This document shows, in pieces, positions 19,808 through 26,172 of a stretch of 36,184 nucleotides of DNA; position 1 is the stretch's first letter; each line of letters begins with the position of its first letter. Both the position numbers and the translations under genes were made by a program. Source of the DNA: an uncultured Allobosea sp. (lineage in GTDB: Bacteria; Pseudomonadota; Alphaproteobacteria; Rhizobiales; Beijerinckiaceae); NCBI RefSeq assembly GCF_945956895.1, contig NZ_CAMFJF010000035.1, positions 1-36,184 of the forward strand. The letters are read 5' to 3'. The notes beneath the pieces were generated by a model, which saw only the letters and a program-made list of their open reading frames with translations, was not told the origin of the DNA and did no database searches.

Positions 19808-19905
19808 GCCGTTATCCCGGACAAGCCGCGAAGCGGCGCTGATCCGGGATCCATCACAGGGCTCCGGAGCCTTCTGATGGATCCCGGGGCAAGCCCGGGA
19901 TGACG
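19808..19905. repeat. REP-like palindromic element, family B (copy 1)
   Basis: Bounded by GCCGTTAT and ATGACG. Nested pairings include ATCCCGGA/TCCGGGAT around an inner GCCGC/GCGGC hairpin, GGATCCATCA/TGATGGATCC around GGCTCC/GGAGCC, and ATCCCGGG/CCCGGGAT with loop GCAAG. The copy at 25187-25282 has the same plan. It occupies much of the 326-bp gap between secA and the IalB-like gene; nothing else but the terminator is evident there. Confidence 0.7.
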
Positions 19906-20048
19906 CTGCGGTTCCGAGGAAAATCGGCAGGCGCTGGCGACCGCCCGGCCCGTCCTGCGCCGGATCGACGCATGGATTGTCCAGGCCCTATTTACGCCTC
20001 GGTAACATTCTCCTTTCCAAGTTGGCCGCGATGAAAGGAGATGAGACC

Positions 20049-20564
20049 ATGTTCAAGACAGCGCTTTCGGCTACCTGCCTTGTCGCTCTGGCGAGCACGG
20101 CCGTACAAGCGGCGGGCCCCACGTCATTGGGCCAGTTCGGTGATTGGAATGCGGCCACTTACGCAAAGGGTGATCTGGCACGTTGCTTCATCATGAGCAA
20201 GCCTTCGTCGAAGGAACCGTCAAATTTGCGCCATGGCGAAGTCTTCTTCTTCGTCCAGACCGGCGATAAAGACTCGAATACGGAATCGAGCTTCCAGACG
20301 GGTTACGACTTCGCGCAGGACTCGGTCGTCACCGTCACGATCGGCGACGACAGCTTCCGCATGCTGACCGAGGGCAGCAATGCCTGGCTCGAACGGCTGG
20401 AGCGGGAGCCGGCGCTGCTCGCCGCGATGCGTGCGGGGAGCAGCATGACACTCGAGGCGCGCTCGCTGCGCGGCAACGTCACCACCTATCAGTTCTCGCT
20501 TGCTGGCGTGACCGCGGCGTCGCGCATGCTGGCGCGCTGCAATACGGATGCGACCCAGAGCTAG
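20049..20564 (+). CDS. Invasion-associated locus B (IalB) family periplasmic protein
   Basis: A 171-aa protein with a signal peptide ending in AVQAA near residue 22, started at 20049 with AAGGAG upstream. The mature sequence follows the IalB pattern: FGDWNAATYAKGDLARCFIMSKP, VFFFVQTGD, TGYDFAQDSVVTVTIGDDSFRMLTEGSNAWL, LLAAMRAGSSMTLEARSLRGNVTTYQFSLAGVTAASRMLARC. Two cysteines (Cys46 and one near residue 166) may form a disulfide. IalB is named from Bartonella erythrocyte invasion, but the family is general in alphaproteobacteria and the role here is unknown. It is a single-gene unit between two repeats. Confidence 0.86.
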   Translation: MFKTALSATCLVALASTAVQAAGPTSLGQFGDWNAATYAKGDLARCFIMSKPSSKEPSNLRHGEVFFFVQTGDKDSNTESSFQTGYDFAQDSVVTVTIGDDSFRMLTEGSNAWLERLEREPALLAAMRAGSSMTLEARSLRGNVTTYQFSLAGVTAASRMLARCNTDATQS

Positions 20565-20584
20565 CGATCGGCCTGACATCGAGC

Positions 20585-20684
20585 CGTCATTGCGAGGAGC
20601 GCAGCGACGAAGCAATCCAGGGGCCGCAGAGCTGAACGGCTCAACCCAGTCCCGCTGGATTGCTTCGTTTCGCTCGCAATGACG
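20585..20684. repeat. REP-like palindromic element, family C (CGTCATTGCGAG type)
   Basis: A 100-bp near-palindrome: CGTCATTGCGAG and GAAGCAATCCAG on the left pair with CTGGATTGCTTC and CTCGCAATGACG on the right. This GTCATTGCGAGG / GAAGCAATCC wording is a widespread intergenic repeat type that I recognise from many alphaproteobacterial genomes. It sits just after the IalB-like gene. Confidence 0.75.
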
Positions 20685-20803
20685 CTGCGAGACCTGGGCG
20701 AACACCGACTTCGCTCAGGCTGCGCGCTTGCATCCGGCCCTCGCAGACGCCAGTTTGTGCACCGTATGGGCAGGACGGCGCATCGGCGTCGCAGGGGGAC
20801 GAG

Positions 20804-21787
20804 ATGGACTTGTCGGGCTTCAACATCGCCGTGATCCTCCTCGTGGCGCTGGCCATCCTGACGATCGCGCGCGGCGTCCGCACCGTCCCACAGGGCTTCA
20901 ACTATACCGTCGAGCGTTTCGGCCGCTATTCGCGCACGCTGAGCGCCGGTCTCGCGCTGATCTGGCCCTGGATCGACCGCATCGGGCACAAGGTGAATGT
21001 CATGGAGCAGGTGCTCGACATTCCCTCGCAGGAGGCGATCACCAAGGACAATGCCGGCGTGCGCATCGATGCCGCCGCCTTCTTCCAGGTGCTCGACGCC
21101 GCCAAGGCCTGCTACGAGGTCGCCTCGCTCCACGATGCGCTGATGGTCCTGACCATGACCAATATCCGCACCGTCGTCGGCTCGATGGACCTCGACCAGC
21201 TGCTGTCGCATCGCGACGAGATCAACGAGCGGCTGCTGCGGGTGATGGACGCCGCGGCCTCGCCCTGGGGCGTCAAGGTTACGCGCATCGAGATCCGCGA
21301 CATCCTGCCGCCGGCCGATATCGCCGGTGCGATGAACCGGCAGATGAAGGCCGAACGCGAGAAGCGCGCCGCCGTGCTCGAGGCCGAGGGTCTGCGGCAG
21401 GCGGAGATCCTGAAGGCTGAAGGCGCCAAGCAGTCGCAGATCCTCGCCGCCGAAGGCCGCAAGGAAGCGGCGCTGCGCGATGCCGAAGCGCGCGAGCGGC
21501 TGGCGCAGGCCGAGGCGAATGCCACGGCGATGGTTTCGGAAGCGATCAGCCGTGGCGATATCCAGGCTGCCAATTTCCTCATCGCGGAGCGCTATACCGA
21601 TGCGCTGAAGGCAATCGCCTCGAGTCAGAACAGCAAGGTCGTGATCGTGCCGATCGAGGCCGCTTCGCTCGCCGGTACGGTCGGCGGTATCGCGCAGCTC
21701 ACGAAGGCCGTGTTCGGCGAAGACGCGACGGCGCAACGCCGCAACGGGGCCGGCTCTGTGCCGGTTTCCGGGCGCACCAGCGGCTGA
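20804..21787 (+). CDS. SPFH/band-7 domain protein (QmcA/stomatin-like)
   Basis: A 327-aa protein beginning at 20804 after an AGGGGGA Shine-Dalgarno. One N-terminal helix (about residues 7-24) anchors it. The SPFH domain follows (VPQGFNYTVERFGRYSRTLSAGL through VKVTRIEIRDILPP), then a long Ala/Glu-rich coiled coil (about 185-265, EREKRAAVLEAEGLRQAEILKAEGAKQSQILAAEG) and a short C-terminus. Such proteins build ring- or cage-like membrane scaffolds and may guide proteases or lipid domains. The NfeD-like gene 11 bases downstream is the classic partner, as in E. coli qmcA-ybbJ. A longer open frame upstream lies in the repeat and is not coding. Confidence 0.92.
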   Translation: MDLSGFNIAVILLVALAILTIARGVRTVPQGFNYTVERFGRYSRTLSAGLALIWPWIDRIGHKVNVMEQVLDIPSQEAITKDNAGVRIDAAAFFQVLDAAKACYEVASLHDALMVLTMTNIRTVVGSMDLDQLLSHRDEINERLLRVMDAAASPWGVKVTRIEIRDILPPADIAGAMNRQMKAEREKRAAVLEAEGLRQAEILKAEGAKQSQILAAEGRKEAALRDAEARERLAQAEANATAMVSEAISRGDIQAANFLIAERYTDALKAIASSQNSKVVIVPIEAASLAGTVGGIAQLTKAVFGEDATAQRRNGAGSVPVSGRTSG

Positions 21788-21798
21788 GGCAGGCGACG

Positions 21799-22245
21799 AT
21801 GCCCGACTGGCTTGCGACACATAATGGCTGGCTCTGGGCGATTCTCGGCTTGCTGCTCATCGGCGGCGAGATGCTGGCGCCGGGCGTCTTCCTGATCTGG
21901 CTCGGGTTGGCCGCGCTCATTACCGGCGCGGTGGTCGGCATCCTGGGACTCGGCTGGCAGGCGGCCTGCATCGTCTTCGCGTTTCTCGCCATCGCCTGCG
22001 TCGCTGTCGGGCGCCTGCTGACCCGTCGCAAGAGCGAGGAGCCGGATGCCGCGACCGGGCTCAACGATCGCGGCCGACAGCTCATCGGCAAGGTGTTTCG
22101 GCTGGACGCGACGATGGCGGGCGGCGAGGGGCGCGTGCGCGTCGGCGATTCGTCCTGGCGCATCGTCGGCCCGGAATTGCTGGCCGGCACCGAGGTCAAG
22201 GTCGTCAGGGTCGAGGGCTCGACGCTGGTCGTCGAGAAGGTGTGA
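21799..22245 (+). CDS. NfeD family membrane protein (SPFH partner)
   Basis: A 148-aa protein with three hydrophobic segments (about residues 12-28, 30-50 and 52-72) and a soluble OB-fold domain at 85-148 (LIGKVFRLDATMAGGEGRVRVGDSSWRIVGPELLAGTEVKVVRVEGSTLVVEKV), the YbbJ-like short NfeD form. The OB fold is thought to contact the SPFH partner on one side of the membrane. It follows the SPFH gene by 11 bases and surely shares its transcript. The downstream palindrome at 22265-22382 may end the message. Confidence 0.9.
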   Translation: MPDWLATHNGWLWAILGLLLIGGEMLAPGVFLIWLGLAALITGAVVGILGLGWQAACIVFAFLAIACVAVGRLLTRRKSEEPDAATGLNDRGRQLIGKVFRLDATMAGGEGRVRVGDSSWRIVGPELLAGTEVKVVRVEGSTLVVEKV

Positions 22246-22264
22246 AGGCCAACTCCAAATTCTC

Positions 22265-22382
22265 AGCCCTCATCCTGAGGAGCAAGCAAAGCTTGCGTCT
22301 CGAAGGATGCTCCAGGAGGCTCCGGAGATATCTGGAACATCCTTCGAGACGCGCTCTCCGAGCGCTCCTCAGGATGAGGGCT
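22265..22382. repeat. REP-like palindromic element, family D (CCTCATCCTGAGGAGC type)
   Basis: A 118-bp element with 19-bp perfect ends: the left end begins AGCCCTCATCCTGAGG and the right end is its reverse complement, finishing CCTCAGGATGAGGGCT. Inside, GTCTCGAAGGATG pairs with CATCCTTCGAGAC, and AGC(AA)GCTT forms a small tip. It lies just past the NfeD-like gene and can form a long cruciform or RNA hairpin. Confidence 0.75.
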
Positions 22383-22465
22383 TGAGGTTCAGTCGATCTC
22401 CGAAAGGGCCATGAGGTTTTTGCATCCGCTGCGATGTTTTTCGTAGCAGCGTTGCGTCCAGGGCG

Positions 22466-22494
22466 TTGGCCTCCTCGGCTGTGGGGACTATAGC
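22466..22494 (+). promoter_or_regulatory. Sigma-70-like promoter of serA
   Basis: TTGGCC at 22466-22471, a 17-bp spacer and TATAGC at 22489-22494, 26 bases before the serA ATG. Spacing is ideal and both hexamers match four or five consensus positions. The implied leader is about 20 nt. Confidence 0.6.
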
Positions 22495-22520
22495 AACCGC
22501 TCCTCCGTGAGCGCATCGTC

Positions 22521-23780
22521 ATGACCAGCCCCAGCGAACGCCTTTCCCTTCCGAAGGACCGCATCAAGGTTCTGCTCCTGGAAGGTATCAACGATTCCGC
22601 CGTCGAACTGCTGCAGCAGGCCGGTTACAGCAATCTCGAACGGCTGCCGAAGGCGCTCGATCGCGACGGCCTGCTCAAGGCGATCCAGGGCGTGCATGTG
22701 CTCGGCATCCGCTCGCGCACCCAGCTCACGCCGGAGATCTTCGCCGGCGCCGATCGGCTCTTCGCCGTCGGCTGCTTCTCGGTCGGTACGAACCAGGTCG
22801 ATCTCGAAGCGGCGCGCTTGCGCGGCGTCCCGGTGTTCAATGCACCGTTCTCGAACACGCGCAGTGTTGCCGAGCTCACCATCGGCGAGATCGTCATGCT
22901 GCTCCGGCGCATTCCGGACCGCTCGCGCGACGCGCATCAAGGCGGCTGGGACAAGTCGGCCAATGGCTCCTTCGAGGTGCGCGGCAAGACGCTCGGTATT
23001 GTCGGCTACGGCAATATCGGCAGCCAGCTCTCGACGCTGGCCGAGGCGATGGGCATGCGCGTGATCTACCATGATCACACCGACCGGCTGCGCCACGGCA
23101 ATACCGAGCCGACCAAGAACCTGAAGGCTCTGCTCGGCGCAGCCGACATCGTCTCGCTGCATGTGCCGGAGACGCCGCAGACAGCCGGCATGATCGGCGC
23201 AGCCCAGATCGCCGCGATGAAGAAGGGCGCCTATCTCATCAACAATTCGCGCGGCACGGTCGTCGATCTCGACGCGCTGGCGGCGGCGCTGAAGAGCGGG
23301 CATCTCGCCGGGGCGGCCGTCGACGTCTTCCCGGTCGAGCCTGCATCCAATGCCGAGCGTTTCGTCACGCCGCTGCAGGGGCTCTCCAACGTGATCCTGA
23401 CGCCGCATATCGGCGGCTCGACCGAGGAGGCGCAGGAGCGCATCGGCGCCGAGGTCGCGCGCAAGCTGATCGACTATTCGGATGTCGGCTCGACAGTGGG
23501 CGCCGTCAATTTTCCGCAGGTGCAGCTGCCGGCGCGTGCCATCGGCACGCGCTTCATCCATGTCCAGCGCAACGTGCCAGGCATGCTGCGGCGCCTCAAC
23601 GACGTCTTTGCCAACCGCCAGGTCAACATCGCCGCGCAGAACTACCAGACCGACGGCGAGGTCGGCTATGTCGTGATGGAAGCGGACAGCGTCTCAAGCA
23701 GCGATGCGCGCGCCATCCTCAAGGAAATCCGCGCGCTCGACGGGACGATCCGCGCCCGCCTGCTCTACCAGCGCGACTGA
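22521..23780 (+). CDS. serA: D-3-phosphoglycerate dehydrogenase (ACT-domain type)
   Basis: A 419-aa enzyme aligning by eye with the E. coli SerA type (about 410 aa). It oxidises 3-phosphoglycerate with NAD+, the first step of serine synthesis. Substrate-domain segments include VGCFSVGTNQVDL and FNAPFSNTRSVAELTIGEI; the Rossmann motif is GIVGYGNIGSQ; the catalytic His lies in LTPHIGGSTEEAQE. The C-terminal ACT domain (IHVQRNVPGMLRRLNDVFANRQVNIAAQNYQT) would give serine feedback. It lacks the extra intervening domain of the long SerA type. It is a single gene with its own promoter. Confidence 0.96.
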   Translation: MTSPSERLSLPKDRIKVLLLEGINDSAVELLQQAGYSNLERLPKALDRDGLLKAIQGVHVLGIRSRTQLTPEIFAGADRLFAVGCFSVGTNQVDLEAARLRGVPVFNAPFSNTRSVAELTIGEIVMLLRRIPDRSRDAHQGGWDKSANGSFEVRGKTLGIVGYGNIGSQLSTLAEAMGMRVIYHDHTDRLRHGNTEPTKNLKALLGAADIVSLHVPETPQTAGMIGAAQIAAMKKGAYLINNSRGTVVDLDALAAALKSGHLAGAAVDVFPVEPASNAERFVTPLQGLSNVILTPHIGGSTEEAQERIGAEVARKLIDYSDVGSTVGAVNFPQVQLPARAIGTRFIHVQRNVPGMLRRLNDVFANRQVNIAAQNYQTDGEVGYVVMEADSVSSSDARAILKEIRALDGTIRARLLYQRD

Positions 23781-23798
23781 CGCGCCGGGGCGGCCACC

Positions 23799-23975
23799 TC
23801 AATCGTGGCTCCCCGGTTTGGTCGGCGTTTCGACGGCGACGGGATCGCTGGCGGGGAAGGTGTCCTTCAGGGCCTTTTCGAGCATGTCGTCTTTGCCATG
23901 CTCGCGCGCGGCCCTGCGCTGCTCCCTCTGCTCCTTGCGCAGGCTTTCCTTCGCCGGGTTGGCGGTCTTGGTCAT
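23799..23975 (-). CDS. Small conserved hypothetical protein (58 aa, FPASDP motif)
   Basis: A 58-aa charged protein from the ATG at 23975, with a strong GGGAG Shine-Dalgarno seven bases upstream. The N-terminal half is very basic and helical (KESLRKEQREQRRAAREHGKDDMLEKAL). The C-terminal half carries KDTFPASDPVAVETPTKPG. I recall DTFPASDPxA at the ends of many small rhizobial proteins of unknown function, sometimes seen in stress conditions. There is no signal peptide or membrane segment. The gene is convergent with serA, 18 bases apart. A long open frame extends further upstream but is not supported by a start signal or a recognisable domain. Confidence 0.75.
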   Translation of the reverse strand: MTKTANPAKESLRKEQREQRRAAREHGKDDMLEKALKDTFPASDPVAVETPTKPGSHD

Positions 23976-24165
23976 GGTCGCTCCCTTCGGCGTGGCGTTC
24001 TCCAATAGGTAAACGCGGGAGCGCGCCGGCCGTTCCGCCAGAACGCCAGCGCAAGCGCGCCATGACGAAGCTTGTCGCCCTCTGGACCGAGCTGGCCAGT
24101 CTTCCCATCTGGTGAAGCCACGTCGTCTCGCCGGCCTCCTCCCGGCGCCAGCCAGCAGGGCCATC

Positions 24166-25158
24166 ATGGTCGCGATCTCCGTCCTCGATCTCGTTCCCGT
24201 CGTCGAAGGGGAGGGGCCGCGCGAGGCGCTGCTGAAATCCACCGACATGATCCGCCATGCCGAGCGGCTCGGCTATACCCGCTACTGGGTCGCCGAGCAT
24301 CACAACATGGTCGGCATCGCCAGCGCAGCGACCTCGGTGGTGATCGGCCAGCTCGCGGCGGCGAGCAGCACGATCAGGGTCGGCGCTGGCGGCATCATGC
24401 TCCCGAACCATTCCCCGCTGGTCATCGCGGAGCAGTTCGGCACGCTGGAGGCGCTCTTCCCGGGGCGCATCGATCTCGGTCTCGGCCGCGCGCCCGGCAC
24501 TGACCAGCTCACGCTCAGGGCGCTGCGCCGCAGCCCGATGTCGTCGGACAATTTCCCGCAGGACGTGCTCGAATTGCAGGCGCTGTTCGCACCGGCCGGG
24601 CCGAACCAGGCGATCCGCGCCGTGCCGGGCGAGGGGCTGAACGTCCCGCTCTGGATCCTCGGATCGAGCCTGTTCGGCGCGCAGCTCGCAGCCGAGCTTG
24701 GGTTGCCCTACAGCTTCGCCTCGCATTTCGCGCCGGACGCATTGATGCAGGCACTCGCCGTCTATCGCGAGCGCTTCAAGCCGTCCGAGCAGCTTGCGAG
24801 CCCGCATGCGATGCCGGGCATCAATGTCGTGGCCGCCGAGACGGACGAGGAGGCGCGCCGTCTCGCGACCTCGCTGCAGCAGCGCTTCGTCGGCATGGTC
24901 CGCGGTGCGCGCGGCAAGCTCCAGCCGCCGATCGACGATATCGAGCAGTACTGGTCGCCGGCCGAGAAGGCGCATGTCTCGGGGATGTTGCGCTATGCCT
25001 TCATCGGTTCGCCGGAAACGCTGAAGCGGACGCTCGGCGCCTTCCTGCGCGAAACCAGGGCGGACGAGATCATGATCACTGCACCGATCTTCGACCATGA
25101 GAAGCGCAAGCGGTCCTATGAGCTCGTCGCCGAGATTGCGGCCGGGCTTGAGGCATAG
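24166..25158 (+). CDS. LLM class flavin-dependent oxidoreductase (luciferase-like)
   Basis: A 330-aa single-domain bacterial luciferase-like protein (MsnO8/YhbW type) from the ATG at 24166. Features are the N-terminal strand [84 protein letters not shown], and the late [14 protein letters not shown] followed by [22 protein letters not shown]. These enzymes use reduced FMN and oxygen; the substrate here is unknown. An upstream ATG at 24112 would add 18 residues without family match. It is monocistronic, between the small convergent gene and the fur/mur control region. Confidence 0.92.
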   Translation: MVAISVLDLVPVVEGEGPREALLKSTDMIRHAERLGYTRYWVAEHHNMVGIASAATSVVIGQLAAASSTIRVGAGGIMLPNHSPLVIAEQFGTLEALFPGRIDLGLGRAPGTDQLTLRALRRSPMSSDNFPQDVLELQALFAPAGPNQAIRAVPGEGLNVPLWILGSSLFGAQLAAELGLPYSFASHFAPDALMQALAVYRERFKPSEQLASPHAMPGINVVAAETDEEARRLATSLQQRFVGMVRGARGKLQPPIDDIEQYWSPAEKAHVSGMLRYAFIGSPETLKRTLGAFLRETRADEIMITAPIFDHEKRKRSYELVAEIAAGLEA

Positions 25159-25186
25159 GGTTTGTTGATCTTTCGCGGAGACACGC

Positions 25187-25282
25187 CGTCATTCCGGACA
25201 AGCCGCGTCAGCGTCGCCGGTCCGGAAGCCATCGAAGGGCGTTGAGCTCCATGATGGCTTCCGGGGCAAGCCCGGAATGACG
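25187..25282. repeat. REP-like palindromic element, family B (copy 2)
   Basis: Bounded by CGTCATTCCGG and CCGGAATGACG. Inside, CCGGACAAGCCGCG and GGGGCAAGCCCGG match the corresponding parts of the element at 19808-19905, and GAAGCCATC pairs with GATGGCTTC. It lies just after the flavin-dependent oxidoreductase gene. Confidence 0.72.
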
Positions 25283-25323
25283 TGCCATCTCACTGCGGGT
25301 CTTGTTTATTGCGGTTGATTCCT

Positions 25324-25363
25324 ATTTGCATTATTGCTGCAAATGAGAATGATTTTCTTATAG
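25324..25363 (+). promoter_or_regulatory. Promoter of the fur/mur gene with a Fur/Mur-type operator in its spacer
   Basis: TTGCTG (25334-25339), an 18-bp spacer and TTATAG (25358-25363) form a sigma-70-like promoter in an unusually AT-rich stretch. The spacer and -10 region hold a Fur-box-like array: GAGAAT, GATTTT, C, TTATAG. Overlapping the -35 is a perfect inverted repeat, ATTTGCA (25324-25330) and TGCAAAT (25338-25344), seven bases apart. This suggests autoregulation by the encoded metalloregulator. Confidence 0.6.
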
Positions 25364-25403
25364 CTGTTTTTGCAATTGGCCAACGGCATTGCTATGGCAA
25401 GGC

Positions 25404-25859
25404 ATGACCGAAACCGACCGGCGCATTGCCGTTTTCGAGAGCCAGCTGAAGGGGGCCGGGCTGCGGATGACGCAGCAGCGGCGATTGATCCTGCGCGTGC
25501 TGGCCGAAGCCGACGACCACCCCGATGCAAAGGGCATCTTTACCCGCGCTTTCGCGCATGACCCGACGCTGTCGCTCTCGACCGTCTACCGGACGATGAA
25601 GGTGCTGGAATCGCAGGGCGCCATCGAGCGCCATGCCTTCGAGGACGGCATCTCGCGCTATGAGCATGCCGACCAGGAGCATCACGACCACCTGATCGAC
25701 GTCGATTCGGGCGAGGTGATCGAGTTCTCCTCGGATGCGATCGAGGAGTTGCAGCGGCGGATCGCGGCGGAGCTCGGCTACGAGCTGGTGCGCCATCGCC
25801 TCGAGCTCTACGGCCGCAAGAAGCCGCCGGCACGCCGGAGCGGCAAGAAGAAGTCCTGA
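25404..25859 (+). CDS. fur: Fur family metalloregulator (Fur/Mur)
   Basis: A 151-aa Fur-family repressor from the ATG at 25404; a TTG 15 bases upstream is possible. The winged helix covers residues about 8-80 (MTQQRRLILRVLAE, LSLSTVYRTMKVLESQGAIERH). The metal-binding HHDH is at 93-96, followed by LIDVDSGEVIEFSSDAIEELQRRIAAELGYELVRHRLELYG. There is no cysteine, so the structural CxxC zinc site of E. coli Fur is absent, as in alphaproteobacterial Fur/Mur proteins. Irr-type features are not seen. In this class the relative of Fur often responds to manganese (Mur) while Irr or RirA handle iron, so the metal is uncertain. The basic tail KKPPARRSGKKK is distinctive. Confidence 0.9.
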   Translation: MTETDRRIAVFESQLKGAGLRMTQQRRLILRVLAEADDHPDAKGIFTRAFAHDPTLSLSTVYRTMKVLESQGAIERHAFEDGISRYEHADQEHHDHLIDVDSGEVIEFSSDAIEELQRRIAAELGYELVRHRLELYGRKKPPARRSGKKKS

Positions 25860-25867
25860 TCGCTGGC

Positions 25868-26140
25868 CTAGCCGTCGACGACGTCCTCGTATTCGGGGTG
25901 CTTTGCGAGCCAGCCCTTGAGGAATTCGCAGCGGACCACGGCCTTGCGCTTGCTCGCCCGGAGCAGCTCGAAGACGCCCTTTGCCAACCTTGAGCCGACG
26001 CCCTGCCCGGCGAACTGCTCGGGTACTTCGGTATGGACCAGCACCAGCCGCTGGCCGTCGCGGCGATAGGCGACGAGCGCGGTGCCGCCGTCGAGCGACA
26101 GTTCGAAGCGGTTCTGCTCGGGGTTCTCGACGACATCCAT
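25868..26140 (-). CDS. Small GNAT-like N-acetyltransferase (YjdJ type)
   Basis: A 90-aa minimal GNAT domain. After an N-terminal beta meander (NRFELSLDGGTALVAYRRDGQRLVLVHTEVP) it has the acetyl-CoA loop FAGQGVGSRLAKGVFE, then KAVVRCEFLKGWLAKHPEYEDVV, the conserved Cys and KHPEY of the Gcn5-related YjdJ group. No substrate is known. It is convergent with fur/mur, eight bases between the stops. It follows the glucan-biosynthesis gene on the same strand by about 30 bases, so the two may be co-transcribed. Confidence 0.88.
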   Translation of the reverse strand: MDVVENPEQNRFELSLDGGTALVAYRRDGQRLVLVHTEVPEQFAGQGVGSRLAKGVFELLRASKRKAVVRCEFLKGWLAKHPEYEDVVDG

Positions 26141-26172
26141 GGCACAGGCTCCTTCAGATCACCGGTGTTCAG

